From NCBI GenBank assembly GCA_023957315.1, contig JAMLHE010000003.1:1-64000 (forward strand): a stretch of DNA of 64,000 nucleotides. Direction: 5' to 3'. The position numbers and the translations under genes are program-made. This document shows positions 1-9,638 of the stretch, in pieces. The DNA is from Candidatus Kapaibacterium sp. Its GTDB lineage: Bacteria; Bacteroidota; Ignavibacteria; Kapaibacteriales; UBA2268. How positions within the stretch are numbered: position 1 is the first letter of the stretch; the number at the start of each line of letters is the position of its first letter. Below the pieces are notes generated by a model. The model worked only from the letters and a program-made list of their open reading frames with translations. It ran no database searches and was not told the origin of the DNA.

Positions 1-2068
1 GTGGCACATTTAAGTTTCCGGACGGGTCTAAATGCATTAAGACTTCTCCATCGGGTTTTTCGATATTTATAGCTGAAACTGTTGTTTCCATATCAATCTG
101 ACCGGGAGTGATATTAACAAAAATATCATCACTATTTTCAGTTTTTATACCTCCCGAATGTGTTCGAGTTATATTACCATCAAAATCAGAGTATTCAGCT
201 TCACCTGCCGAAATATTTGTTCTATCTTCGGCAGAATTTGAAATGGAGTTACCCTCCGAATTCGACTCGTTCAAATTATTATCGCTATCACCGATTATAT
301 TGCCATTAGGGGTTGCATTGTTGAAATTCCCTACCATGCTTGCGTGAGAATTTCCACTTGGTGTAATCGTTTTGACATCACCCGTGGTCGGTGATGTTAA
401 AACGATCTTGCCGGGATTAATACTTACACTATCAGCATTTACACTATCAGCAACAACTTCTATTCCACCTGCAAAGACCTCTTTACCTTTATGATAGGAT
501 GTCCCGTCCGGTTTAACTTCAAAAATTGGAGCACCTGAAGCATCTTTCATAGAAATTCCGTCAGCGCCTATTTCCATTGTATTGCCATCACCATCCTCAA
601 TAGTCAATCCATCAGGACTTAGCTCGGATTCGCCAATCATATTTCCATCTTCATCCTCTCGTCGTGAAGTTGTCCCTTCTGCTGTTGTTGAAGTGGTTGA
701 GACTTCACCGTTATCGGGATTTGTTTTTTTAGATTTGGTACCTTCAGCTGTTGATTCCGTAGAGTTACCATCTTTATCAGTATTTTTTGTCCCTTTAGCA
801 GTAGTTTCGGATGAATTTCCGGCATTATCGGTAGATTTGCTTCCTTTGGCAGTCGTTGTTGTTTCGTTTCCGTTTGGGTCAGTTGTAGTTGTTCCGGTTG
901 GAGATACTGTCGTTTCATTGCCCGATTCATCTTGGAATACACCGTTTCCAACTTGAATAATTGTAGTTTTAATAGAGCCTGATTTAGTCTGTTTAACTTC
1001 TTTTCCAGAAATTTCTGTTTTGTTTCCTTCTCCATCCTCAAGAACAATAACATCCGGCATTAAAGATGAAATTCTAATCTGGTTATCAAGTGGTGTATTG
1101 TCTTCAATTTTAATATTTGCACCCTCTACTAATCTGACATTGTCACGTAGACCTGCTTCTTTGCCAATACTACGAACAACTGTATTAGGGGCAATCTTTA
1201 TCCCTGTAACTGCAGAATTGCCCAACTCACTGGTAGTAACCGCTAATGGAGCAATTTTTACCGTAGTCACAGCCAATGGAGCTATTTTATCCGTTGTAAC
1301 TTTCAATGGACCTATTGAAGGGTCTGGATATATACCTGTCAAATCACCTCCAGCGGGACCACCCATTACCGAAGTAATTGTAATATCATTTATGCTTGGA
1401 AAATTATCCGTGATTGTTACATTTGTTCCGGCAACTAATCTTACATCATCAGTTAATTTGCTCGCACTTCCGATGCTTCTCACAACGGTCCCGTTTGCTA
1501 TCTTCGTATTTATTACAGCACCGGGTGCTATTGAAGGTGACGGGTAATTCCCTGTGAGATCTCCACCGGCAGGTCCTGAAGGTGGTAGTGAAACTGGCGC
1601 ATTCGTGATTTTAAGCCAATCAACACTTAAAATCTTATCATTTGTAACGGCATCGTCAAGTATCTTTTGTGTTGTTATAGCATTGTCTTCAACGGTACGA
1701 GCCATCATACTATAGGGTGATGATGTCAATCTAACTCGAGACATAGGCAAAGCCTCGCCTACCTTGATTTCCAACCAATATGGTTGGTCAAAATCAAGAT
1801 TCAAGGGATTCATTAGGTCAAGCCCCATTGTTATGTTGAGCATTCCATCGTCAATACTTTCAAGGAATACTTCGGACCATAGTGGAATAATAACGTTTGG
1901 ATTGTCAGTGTTGAATATTTTCATTGTAATAGTGTAATTACCGTTCAAGGGAGCGCCTAAATCGTCAGTTATTACTCCTTGCCAACTAATTTGACGGGGG
2001 ATTTGTGACAAGGTTGATGTGGTCATTATTGCTATTGCAATAAATATGGTGAAGAAACAACGTAACAT
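1..2068 (-). CDS. Partial secreted fibre-like repeat protein (C-terminus beyond left edge)
   Basis: The frame is open from an ATG with a GGAG ribosome site 6 bases upstream to the window edge, giving 689 codons with no stop. Residues 1-22 look like a signal peptide ending in LSQ. A globular part (about 25-140) is followed by two copies of the GPAGGDLTG-Y-PSI motif near residues 164 and 236, which is common in phage-tail-collagen-like and tail-fibre-like proteins of this bacterial group. Residues about 370-475 are a low-complexity Thr/Gly/Asn/Asp tract of short imperfect repeats of the form DGN-E-TT-A-G-T, resembling the beta-needle repeats of spike proteins. A long Ser/Asn/Asp/Gly-rich region follows. 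No catalytic motif is visible. The C-terminus, which would show a T9SS sorting domain or an S74 intramolecular chaperone, is missing. I read it as a secreted, probably trimeric surface or fibre protein; no phage genes lie next to it. Confidence 0.7.
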   Translation of the reverse strand, partial: MLRCFFTIFIAIAIMTTSTLSQIPRQISWQGVITDDLGAPLNGNYTITMKIFNTDNPNVIIPLWSEVFLESIDDGMLNITMGLDLMNPLNLDFDQPYWLEIKVGEALPMSRVRLTSSPYSMMARTVEDNAITTQKILDDAVTNDKILSVDWLKITNAPVSLPPSGPAGGDLTGNYPSPSIAPGAVINTKIANGTVVRSIGSASKLTDDVRLVAGTNVTITDNFPSINDITITSVMGGPAGGDLTGIYPDPSIGPLKVTTDKIAPLAVTTVKIAPLAVTTSELGNSAVTGIKIAPNTVVRSIGKEAGLRDNVRLVEGANIKIEDNTPLDNQIRISSLMPDVIVLEDGEGNKTEISGKEVKQTKSGSIKTTIIQVGNGVFQDESGNETTVSPTGTTTTDPNGNETTTTAKGSKSTDNAGNSSETTAKGTKNTDKDGNSTESTAEGTKSKKTNPDNGEVSTTSTTAEGTTSRREDEDGNMIGESELSPDGLTIEDGDGNTMEIGADGISMKDASGAPIFEVKPDGTSYHKGKEVFAGGIEVVADSVNADSVSINPGKIVLTSPTTGDVKTITPSGNSHASMVGNFNNATPNGNIIGDSDNNLNESNSEGNSISNSAEDRTNISAGEAEYSDFDGNITRTHSGGIKTENSDDIFVNITPGQIDMETTVSAINIEKPDGEVLMHLDPSGNLNVP

Positions 2069-2118
2069 AGCAGACTCCAATTATAATAATTTTTAGTTAC
2101 TTATAGAGACAAGCAATG

Positions 2119-2150
2119 TAAACGTAATAAATTAATTTATAAAATACAAA
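2119..2150 (-). promoter_or_regulatory. Possible Bacteroidota-type promoter for the fibre-like gene
   Basis: On the minus strand TTTG (2150-2147) is separated by 20 bases from TACGTTTA (2126-2119), one mismatch from the -7 consensus TAnnTTTG and one base over the usual 19-base spacing. It lies about 50 bases upstream of the ATG at 2068. In such AT-rich DNA a chance match is possible. Confidence 0.4.
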
Positions 2151-2472
2151 TAAAACTTAAATTAAAAGAATTATTTTATCTTAATTATATATCAATAAGT
2201 TACGTGTATTTCAAAAGCTCGAAATTGTTAAATCAACATCGTTTATGGGATGTTTGTAGCATAAATATTAATTAAATTGTGAATTAGCATACCTTTAATT
2301 AATTATTCTATGAGACTAATTTTAGATTTGCTCCTCCTTCTTGACATTTTTCCACAAATTAGCCATCAAAAATTCAATAATTGAAATTTTAATACAACAA
2401 TAGTAATGAAGATAAGAAGTAAAAAACTTTGTAGATGAAACAATTTGGTTAAATGATAACTTAATCAATAGT
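2151..2472. other. AT-rich intergenic stretch with no recognisable gene
   Basis: This stretch lies between the start of the fibre-like gene and the stop of the WYL regulator. It is very AT-rich. I see no credible coding frame (a 69-codon minus-strand frame at its right end overlaps the regulator and has no ribosome site), no RNA gene and no strong hairpin. Confidence 0.6.
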
Positions 2473-3477
2473 TCAATATTTGTCTTGTTCCAAGCACTTA
2501 ACAGCGTCTTTGAGCTGTTTGATGACTTCATCTTTTAGCTTTTTGGGCTCAATATCTGCTATTGCATTGCACCATCGTGACAACCACGAGATGAAATCGG
2601 GCGAAATCGGAACCATCATTTCTATATTTAGATTGCCAGAATTGCTTTTACTGACATTTTGCGAAATGTGGATATGGCGATTCTCGAAATATTTGACAAA
2701 TGCCTTTTTGATTACGATTTTTACCATTTCTACATCACCATCTATGACAGCAAACCTTTCAGTTCTGAATTTGTCATAGTCAAATTTGGGCTCAGTTTTC
2801 CTTATGTTATAAATTTCTTCGATTGATTTGATGTTTTGGATAGCGAAATTGGTTGACCTTTTGTGTGCAGGATTATAAGCTATAAGATAGATTGTTCCCA
2901 AATAGGTATATAAAAATTGAGGGAAAATCGTATAATCTTTGACCATATCGTCAGTCAAGCGTTCGTATTTAATCTTAATCCAATTTTTCTCGTTAATGTG
3001 CTTGATGCAAAGTCTTAAGATTTCATGCTTGTTCGAGTAATCGTAAGCACCGATGTTTTGGTCCCCATAGAAAGGGTCTTCAAGAAAAACTGAGCCGGGC
3101 ACCATAGATTCTAACTTATTCGCCAATTCGTTCAAATCTTTTTCAATTGTCGTGCCTCGAAAAGTGCTGATATACGCTTTCAAAATATAGAAAGAAATCA
3201 TTTCGCTCTCGCGAATATTTTTGGGACTGAAATCAATGTTGGAAAGTTTCTTAAGTTTCCACAACGTTACCTTGCCTGATTTACGTTTATCCAAATACCC
3301 GTCATCAAGCAACACCTTCAAATCTCGTTGGATACTCCGAATCGAAACCTCTTTACAATCTTCAATCAAATGGTCGAAAATTTCAGTAGAAGTCATATTA
3401 TTATTTGATGACAAAAGTCTCAATATTCGTAGAATTCGCCTTACTTGTTGGCTACTATCCAAAATTTTCTTGCTCAT
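2473..3477 (-). CDS. WYL-domain HTH transcriptional regulator
   Basis: This is a DNA-binding regulator of the DeoR-like HTH plus WYL class. From the ATG at 3477 it has 334 residues; earlier in-frame ATGs at 3516 and 3498 would add 13 or 7 residues, and none has a clear ribosome site. The N-terminal 70 residues form a winged helix (RRILRILRLLSS, then SIRSIQRDLKVLLDDGYL). The middle carries the WYL-like ligand-sensing fold around TIYLIAYNPAHKRSTNFAIQ, followed by a WCX-like C-terminal part (FISWLSRWCNAI). WYL proteins bind nucleic acids or nucleotides and often repress stress, repair or defence genes. The gene stands alone, divergent from an FkbM methyltransferase and with no defence genes beside it, so its targets cannot be guessed. 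Confidence 0.85.
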   Translation of the reverse strand: MSKKILDSSQQVRRILRILRLLSSNNNMTSTEIFDHLIEDCKEVSIRSIQRDLKVLLDDGYLDKRKSGKVTLWKLKKLSNIDFSPKNIRESEMISFYILKAYISTFRGTTIEKDLNELANKLESMVPGSVFLEDPFYGDQNIGAYDYSNKHEILRLCIKHINEKNWIKIKYERLTDDMVKDYTIFPQFLYTYLGTIYLIAYNPAHKRSTNFAIQNIKSIEEIYNIRKTEPKFDYDKFRTERFAVIDGDVEMVKIVIKKAFVKYFENRHIHISQNVSKSNSGNLNIEMMVPISPDFISWLSRWCNAIADIEPKKLKDEVIKQLKDAVKCLEQDKY

Positions 3478-3640
3478 AATCACATCCGATTTAATCATAG
3501 CACTTTGAAAAAGCAAAAATACAGATATTTGCGAATAAATAAACAGTTAATATAAGAAAGCACGAAAAAATGCTGAACAAATGAAATTGTTGTCGAATTT
3601 GCTTATTTTAGTAAGATGTTCAAAATATGATTTGAGAAAA

Positions 3641-4543
3641 ATGTCTTTCAAAAATAAAATTGCAGATTCAAACTCAGCTTTGCTCACACCTGTGAAGTTG
3701 CTTTATTACCGATTTTTCAACAAATACTACCAAGTAAATGATATAATTTCCCGTAGCCAAATTACCGATGACGGCAGTCTGAAAGTGACGCTGAAAAGCG
3801 GCATAATCTTAGAATCTCCCCCATCGCAGATTCCGGCTGAAATCAACTTCACCGAGCGCTACAACTACGGCACAAAATCAAAAATGGACAAAATCCTTGA
3901 CGTCAATAAATATTACTTCCTATACGAAATACTCAGCGAACTCTTCATCCACAGCGAGTACTTCACCTATTTCGACATCAACGAAGGCGACACCGTAATA
4001 GATGCCGGAGCAAACATCGGCGGATTCACTGTCCAAGCAGCAAAAAAAGTCGGCTCTACAGGTAAAGTAATCGCAATCGAACCCGACGAGCAAAACCGCA
4101 TCACACTCCAGCGAAATCTCGACAACAACAATCTGCAAAATGTCGAAATCATACCATTAGCGCTATGGTCTGAAAAATGCACAAAAGAATTCCACATCAG
4201 CAATCGACCGGGCGAGCACACCTTGATTGACTATGACAACGAATTATTCACCAACAAGCAAGTAGTCACAATCCACTGCGAAACATTAGACGAAATCATC
4301 CAACGACAAGGCTACGACAATGTCAGCTACCTAAAAATGGACATCGAAGGCGCCGAAATAGAAGCCATCAAAGGAGCGACAAAATTTCTCACTACCCAAT
4401 CACCCAAACTACTCATCGAAGCCCTCCACGAAGTCAATGGCGAAGCCGCATTCAAATCCATAGTCCCACCCCTTCAATCCCTCGGCTACAAATTATTGAG
4501 AGAGGTGGATGATATTCGAGGTACCATTTTCGCTCAAAAGTAA
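3641..4543 (+). CDS. FkbM-family SAM-dependent methyltransferase
   Basis: The AdoMet-binding motif I is clear (TVIDAGANIGGFTVQAAKK), followed by the acidic loop of motif II (VIAIEPDEQN) and the FkbM hallmark near the C-terminus (YLKMDIEGAEIEAIKGA). FkbM enzymes O-methylate small molecules or glycans. The ATG at 3641 gives 300 residues; an ATG at 3581 in the same frame would add 20, and neither has a convincing ribosome site. The gene is divergent from the WYL regulator and ends 3 bases before the convergent stop of the modular T9SS gene. From about 3780 on, codons end in C far more often than in the neighbours, hinting at a different origin. The substrate is unknown; surface glycan methylation is a reasonable guess given the glycan genes elsewhere in the window. 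Confidence 0.85.
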   Translation: MSFKNKIADSNSALLTPVKLLYYRFFNKYYQVNDIISRSQITDDGSLKVTLKSGIILESPPSQIPAEINFTERYNYGTKSKMDKILDVNKYYFLYEILSELFIHSEYFTYFDINEGDTVIDAGANIGGFTVQAAKKVGSTGKVIAIEPDEQNRITLQRNLDNNNLQNVEIIPLALWSEKCTKEFHISNRPGEHTLIDYDNELFTNKQVVTIHCETLDEIIQRQGYDNVSYLKMDIEGAEIEAIKGATKFLTTQSPKLLIEALHEVNGEAAFKSIVPPLQSLGYKLLREVDDIRGTIFAQK

Positions 4544-4546
4544 TTT

Positions 4547-7500
4547 CTATTTCACAATTAAAAGCTTTTCAGTCTTTAAATTCCAAGGCGTTATTAATTT
4601 AATAATATATAAACCTTGATTCAAACTTGAACAATCAATCGTCATGTTTGTTTCGATATGTTCGCGATTATGTTTGCTCCATTGATGCTTATATACTGAT
4701 ATACCTACCAAATCAAGAATCTCCAACTCAAATTCGCCTTCTTCACTTGAACCAATCTGTAAATTTACAGAAGAATTTGTAGGATTTTCATTTATCGTCA
4801 TATAAGTTGGTATGTACATTTGAATCGGTCGTATTTGAGGAGCACAAACATCAGTTTTAATACTACCTGGTGTGCTGGTATATTCATTTCCGCTATTTGA
4901 TTCAAATTCTATGATCTCAATAGAGTCGTAAGTTTTATTACCAAGAAGAACTAATCCGCACAAATGGTTTATTACTGTAGGATAATCATAAAGCAAAACA
5001 TCAAAATCTTCAATTTCAATAATAAATTTGTCTCCGGATTCTTTTATAGAAACAATATTGCCCGATACAATGTGGTCAGGCTTAAATAGTGTTTTGTTTA
5101 ATGATAGAACCAATCTATACGAAACAGGTAGACCCGGAATATCACAATTAATATTACCCATAATTGGGATACACAACTCTTCACCGATTATTACAACAGT
5201 ATCAGGAACAATAATATGAACTATAGGTGGTTTTACAATGAGTCTCAAATCAACATTAAATGATTTTGTGCAAGGTTCATCAATTTTTATAAGCAAATTA
5301 GCAGCAAAGGTATCCAAAGTAGGCGGTAAAGAGTTTATTAACAGCTTTAGCGATTCACCGGGTTTAATTCTTTGCCCGATAAGCAAATCAGCATTTGACT
5401 TAAAAATCGCAGTATCGCCTTCAATTAAGATTTCACTTATTCTAAGCGTTTCTTTTCCTTTGTTTACAACATCCAATAAACTTTCAACAACTTCACCATA
5501 ACAAGCGGCATAAATTTCAATCAAATCAGGTATATCAAATTCTAAATCAAAATCTGTAATTGTAATTTCGGCTATTGAAAGACAACCATTTTTATCATAA
5601 GCCGAAAGTGTATATTTACCGGAACCTACAGTCTCTATTGATTGTGTAGTATCTCCTGTTGACCATTTAAAATTGTTAAATCCTTCAGTTGCTGTAAGCA
5701 AAACGGAGCCATCACAAAAGTAATCTGAGCTGACAATTATTTCTAAGACTTCAGGAATTACATAAAAAACATTGATTGTGTCATATGATACACATCCGGT
5801 CTCAATATCTGTGATTTCAACTATATATTCAATATCAGACGGACTGTTACAAATAGGATTCCCAATGAATGGATTATCAAGAAAATCTTCAGGAATCCAT
5901 TTAAATTTCAGTCTGCTATTTTTTCCATTTTCATTACCCAATTGTACTGAACTACCTTGACAGATTGTGTAATTAGTACCCAAATCAATTATTTCAGAAT
6001 CCAGAATCAAACAACTTATTTCAATTTCATATGAAGCTGGACAAGGATAATCTATTTCTATAAGTATTTTCGCTGTAATCATTCCAACTTGAATAGCTCT
6101 TATTTTGAATATTAAATGACCAGATTCATTAATAGTTAGAACAGAATCCTCAAAACTTATTTTTTCGGGTGTAATCAAATCGCTACCAATGAGTTTGATA
6201 ATTTTAACTTTGACATTAACATTTCCTATGTTTTTAATTTCAATTGACTTTTCACTATCATTACCAAAGCATATTGGTTCAAACTCAATAAAAGTAGGGA
6301 TGACCAATTTAATATTGGCATTGATTATTTCAATTGAAGCTGTTGTCAAACATCCATTAGAATCAATGGCACTTACTGTATAAACACCGGCTTCATTCAC
6401 TTGAATTACCTGAGTTGAATCACCATTGGACCAAACATAACCCGGGAATCCATCGGAAGCTCTTAAAGTTACTGAATTATCACAAATCACTAAGCTGGAA
6501 GCTTCGATTGATATTGGTTCAGGCTCATGAACAAAAACATTGATAGTATCATAAGCTAAACATCCACTGGTTTTGTGTCTGACTATAACAGTATATTTCG
6601 TATCAACAATAGCATTACATATTGGGTTTCCAATATTTGGATTATTCAAATATTCAGCCGGACTCCAACTATATATCCAATCAGGATTTTTCCCGTTAAT
6701 TCCACCAAGGGTTATTGATTCATCGGGACATTTGATTATATCTTCACCGGCTTCATAAACAGGTAAATCGTATATAGAGAATTTAATTCCAATTTCGAAT
6801 TCAACTTTACATGGAGTTTCAAAGAATAATGTCACTTTTTCAGAATAAGAACCTTCTTTTCGAGCTTTTATATGAATTTTGATTGGATGAGAAAAATTCT
6901 TAACAATTTCCTTGTCTAACAAACCGGTATAATCAAGCTCAAAGAAACCATTTTTCTTGTCATATTCCACCGCTGAGATAAGAATTGGCAAGTTACCTAA
7001 ATTGGTTAAATTTATTGTTGTGTCTTTTTCATCTCCTACACACATAATACCCAAATCAATCGTTTCAGGTAAATCAAGTTCGAGTTCTAGGATTATTTTT
7101 ATTGAATCTACACTTATACACCCATTCTTATCTCGAGCCTGTACTATATATACACCTTGTTTTGTGATTTGAATAACGCTCTCTTTAGCACCATTTGACC
7201 ATTTATAGTCTGTAAAACCTTCTGATGCCGTTAATGTCACAGGGTCATTGCAAATTGTTAAGCTACTCGCAGTAATATCAATATTTTCCGGAATGTTAAC
7301 AACTACATCTATAGTATCGTATGTTGTGCAACCATCATCCAAATTTTTAACTTGAATAAAATATGTAATGTTTTCTCGCGCATCACATCGTGGATTACCG
7401 ACAAATGAATTATCTAAATATAATGGTGGATGCCAAACGTATTGTAATTCAGGTCTTTTCCAGTTTTCATTACCAAGAACAATAGTCTCACCTAAACATA

Positions 7501-8599
7501 TTGAAACATCTTCTCCCAATTCGAAATTTTCAGGAATTTTAATAACGACATCAATTGTATCGTAGGACATACAACCGGTTTCCAAATTTTCAACTTGAAT
7601 ATAATATCTTATGTTTTCATGTGCATGACACTTTGGATTTCCTGCATAAGGATTATCTAAATATAAATTTGGATGCCATACAAATCGTAATTCACGTCTT
7701 TTTCCGTTTTCATTTCCAAGTACAACAGTATCTCCAAAACAAATTTCGATATCATCTGCCACATCCAAATTTTCCGTCATTTTAATAACGACATTAATTG
7801 TATCGTAAGACATACAACCGGTTTCCAAATTTTCAGCTTGAATATAATATGTTATGTTTTCTCGAGCATGACATTTTGGGTTTCCTACATATGGATTATC
7901 TAAATATAAATTTGGAGACCATATGAATCGTAAATCACTTCTTTTTCCGTTTTCATTACCAAGTACAACAGTATCGCCGATACATATTTCAATATCATCT
8001 GCTAAATTTATTTCTTCCACACAAACGGAATCCAAAACAAAAGCTAAATCATCAATTGCTATATCATTTCCTTTTGAGAAAGTTGATAAATTGTATATTT
8101 CAATGAGAGCTTTTGAATCTGAATTTGAATTCCATTTCGATTCAAAGTAAGACCAAGTACAAGATGCTTTACCAATATGAAAATCAGGTTCGAGTGCTTT
8201 TCCATTAATTTTAATCTGGAAATCGGAATCATCATAATATACAAGTTTTGTAGCCCACATCGAAAATTTATATACTGAGGACTTCTTAACATCAACTTCC
8301 TGCGACCATACTAATTTGTTGGGTACTGTATATGAATCGAAAAACATCATCAACTTTGCTGAGTCTTGAGTATGATCTTTGCATGGTGCAAAGCCGGGGT
8401 GTATTAACTGCGGGTTCGTCCCAATTGTATAATATCCTGGTCCAAATGGTATTCCGGTGCTATATGTATAATCGGTATTAAAACCGACATTACCTAAGCT
8501 AAAATCTCCGTTATAAATTAGATTTTCTTCCGAAAGCAATAAGACAGTTGACACAAACCATAAAAATATTATGAGCTTTGATGAAATTTTAGCTTTCAT
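4547..8599 (-). CDS. Large modular secreted protein with T9SS type A sorting domain
   Basis: The protein has 1350 residues. A signal peptide (about 1-22) is followed by a jelly-roll-like N-terminal domain beginning NLIYNGDFSLGN. Three module types then alternate. Module A is about 81 residues, with IC-GDTVVLGNENGK, LYLDNPYVGNP and GC-SYDTI. Module B is a PKD/Ig-like unit with TLTASEGF and YKWSNG. Module C resembles ASH-type Ig domains, with IC-GD and LTNLGNLPI. The order is A-A-A-B-C-A-B-C-A-B-C, that is, two extra A units in front of three A-B-C sets. A cohesin-like segment may lie at about 1130-1260. The last 80 residues form a T9SS type A sorting domain (LEILDLVGISVY, then LNQGLYIIKL and a final LLIVK). 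It is probably exported across the outer membrane and anchored or released there. An adhesive or matrix role is inferred; no enzyme motif is seen. Confidence 0.88.
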   Translation of the reverse strand: MKAKISSKLIIFLWFVSTVLLLSEENLIYNGDFSLGNVGFNTDYTYSTGIPFGPGYYTIGTNPQLIHPGFAPCKDHTQDSAKLMMFFDSYTVPNKLVWSQEVDVKKSSVYKFSMWATKLVYYDDSDFQIKINGKALEPDFHIGKASCTWSYFESKWNSNSDSKALIEIYNLSTFSKGNDIAIDDLAFVLDSVCVEEINLADDIEICIGDTVVLGNENGKRSDLRFIWSPNLYLDNPYVGNPKCHARENITYYIQAENLETGCMSYDTINVVIKMTENLDVADDIEICFGDTVVLGNENGKRRELRFVWHPNLYLDNPYAGNPKCHAHENIRYYIQVENLETGCMSYDTIDVVIKIPENFELGEDVSICLGETIVLGNENWKRPELQYVWHPPLYLDNSFVGNPRCDARENITYFIQVKNLDDGCTTYDTIDVVVNIPENIDITASSLTICNDPVTLTASEGFTDYKWSNGAKESVIQITKQGVYIVQARDKNGCISVDSIKIILELELDLPETIDLGIMCVGDEKDTTINLTNLGNLPILISAVEYDKKNGFFELDYTGLLDKEIVKNFSHPIKIHIKARKEGSYSEKVTLFFETPCKVEFEIGIKFSIYDLPVYEAGEDIIKCPDESITLGGINGKNPDWIYSWSPAEYLNNPNIGNPICNAIVDTKYTVIVRHKTSGCLAYDTINVFVHEPEPISIEASSLVICDNSVTLRASDGFPGYVWSNGDSTQVIQVNEAGVYTVSAIDSNGCLTTASIEIINANIKLVIPTFIEFEPICFGNDSEKSIEIKNIGNVNVKVKIIKLIGSDLITPEKISFEDSVLTINESGHLIFKIRAIQVGMITAKILIEIDYPCPASYEIEISCLILDSEIIDLGTNYTICQGSSVQLGNENGKNSRLKFKWIPEDFLDNPFIGNPICNSPSDIEYIVEITDIETGCVSYDTINVFYVIPEVLEIIVSSDYFCDGSVLLTATEGFNNFKWSTGDTTQSIETVGSGKYTLSAYDKNGCLSIAEITITDFDLEFDIPDLIEIYAACYGEVVESLLDVVNKGKETLRISEILIEGDTAIFKSNADLLIGQRIKPGESLKLLINSLPPTLDTFAANLLIKIDEPCTKSFNVDLRLIVKPPIVHIIVPDTVVIIGEELCIPIMGNINCDIPGLPVSYRLVLSLNKTLFKPDHIVSGNIVSIKESGDKFIIEIEDFDVLLYDYPTVINHLCGLVLLGNKTYDSIEIIEFESNSGNEYTSTPGSIKTDVCAPQIRPIQMYIPTYMTINENPTNSSVNLQIGSSEEGEFELEILDLVGISVYKHQWSKHNREHIETNMTIDCSSLNQGLYIIKLITPWNLKTEKLLIVK
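7314..8042 (-). repeat. Three tandem 243-bp units encoding the first three A modules
   Basis: Units starting at 7314, 7557 and 7800 each span 243 bases (81 codons), in register. The right two are highly alike at the nucleotide level, for example the shared blocks around 7561-7600 and 7804-7843; the left one is more diverged. Near-identical DNA suggests recent duplication or gene conversion, and such units are prone to copy-number change. Confidence 0.85.
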
Positions 8600-8634
8600 A
8601 ATTGCACCTTATGAGTCTTGTAAGAAATTTTTTG

Positions 8635-8665
8635 TAAATATACAAAAATCAATTGATTTAACAAC
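8635..8665 (-). promoter_or_regulatory. Possible promoter of the modular T9SS gene
   Basis: On the minus strand GTTG (8665-8662) is followed after 19 bases by TATATTTA (8642-8635), close to the Bacteroidota consensus TTTG-N19-TAnnTTTG. It ends 35 bases upstream of the ATG at 8599. An AAGGTG ribosome site precedes that ATG. Confidence 0.4.
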
Positions 8666-8731
8666 AAAATAATAAAAGATTCTTAAAAAAGTCATTGAAT
8701 AATATTTTAAGACATCAAGTTAGATTGAAAA

Positions 8732-9544
8732 ATGCAAAATGAAACACAAAACTATTTGAAAGAGGAACTTAAGAATTTTTGGAATTCACAGACTTGTGGG
8801 ACTGCTACAATTGACAAAGAGAAATTTACTTTAGAATACTTTGAAGACATTGAGGAGCATAGATACGACTTACAACCTGAAATTTTCAATTTCGCCCAAT
8901 TTACTCGATTTCATAATAAACGATTACTTGAAGTCGGTGTCGGAGCTGGTACTGATTTTCTCCAATGGGTTAGAGCCGGAGCAGAATGTTACGGTATTGA
9001 TTTAACCCCTGAAGCAATTGAACATGTCCAAAGAAGATTAGAATTATATGAATTGACATGTAAAGATTTAAGAGTTGCTGATGCAGAAAACCTACCGTAT
9101 GTTGACAATTATTTTGATATTGTTTATAGTTGGGGCGTGATTCACCACTCCCCAAATACAATCAAAGCTTTGGAAGAGATTATAAGAGTTCTCAAACCCG
9201 GCGGAAAAGCAAAAATCATGATTTACAATCGTAAATCACTTCTCGCTTTTTTCTTTTGGTTCAAACATGCCTTACTAAAACTTAGACCTTGGAAATCAAT
9301 ATCTTGGGTCTTGTGGAATCATATGGAAAGTATAGGGACAAAAGGATATACAATCAAAGAATTCCAAAAGATTTTGGAAAACTACAATCTTTCGGTATCC
9401 AAAGTATCTACAATTTTCACATACTATGACAAATTAGCAAGATTCAATGTCATATTCAGGAAAATTTCCAAAATCATCTCAGCTCTTCTCGGAAAAGAAA
9501 AGATTGGCTGGTTCCTTACAATAACCTTTACTAAAGGTTCATAG
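8732..9544 (+). CDS. Class I SAM-dependent methyltransferase (Methyltransf_11 type)
   Basis: The 270-residue protein carries AdoMet motif I at about residues 66-77 (LLEVGVGAGTDF), the acidic residue after strand 2 (CYGIDLTPEAIEH), motif II/III (ADAENLPY-DNYFDIVYSWGVIHHS) and the post-motif LKPGGKAKIMIYN. This is the layout of UbiE/BioC-like and small-molecule or lipid methyltransferases. A hydrophobic, aromatic stretch (LLAFFFWFKHALL) after the Rossmann core suggests a lipid-like substrate or membrane contact. The gene stands alone between the modular T9SS gene and the transporter operon and is followed by a terminator. The substrate cannot be named from sequence. Confidence 0.85.
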   Translation: MQNETQNYLKEELKNFWNSQTCGTATIDKEKFTLEYFEDIEEHRYDLQPEIFNFAQFTRFHNKRLLEVGVGAGTDFLQWVRAGAECYGIDLTPEAIEHVQRRLELYELTCKDLRVADAENLPYVDNYFDIVYSWGVIHHSPNTIKALEEIIRVLKPGGKAKIMIYNRKSLLAFFFWFKHALLKLRPWKSISWVLWNHMESIGTKGYTIKEFQKILENYNLSVSKVSTIFTYYDKLARFNVIFRKISKIISALLGKEKIGWFLTITFTKGS

Positions 9545-9638
9545 TTCCGGCATTTACAATGTCATTATGATTTCACCTTGGAATATAAAGACGGAGAAAG
9601 TGATGTTAGTTAAATAGTGGGTACTGAACATAAAATTA

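Noticed and set aside
582..1547. Plus-strand frames of 124 and 175 codons and a 138-codon minus frame in the fibre-like gene
   Set aside because: They are shadows of the repetitive real frame on the minus strand; their Ser/Pro- or Gln/Lys-rich translations mirror the repeats.
1..2068. Prophage remnant
   Set aside because: Only the fibre-like motifs suggest phage; no integrase, capsid, terminase or lysis gene is present in the next 60 kb.
2322..2531. A 69-codon minus-strand frame at the end of the WYL regulator
   Set aside because: It overlaps the regulator's 3' end in another frame, lacks a ribosome site and has no recognisable features.
7314..8042. CRISPR-like array
   Set aside because: The 243-base period is a coding repeat of 81 codons in frame; there are no short repeats with unique spacers anywhere in the window.
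5028..8150. Several plus-strand frames of 60-90 codons
   Set aside because: They lie opposite the continuous 1350-codon modular gene and repeat with its modules, so they are antisense shadows.
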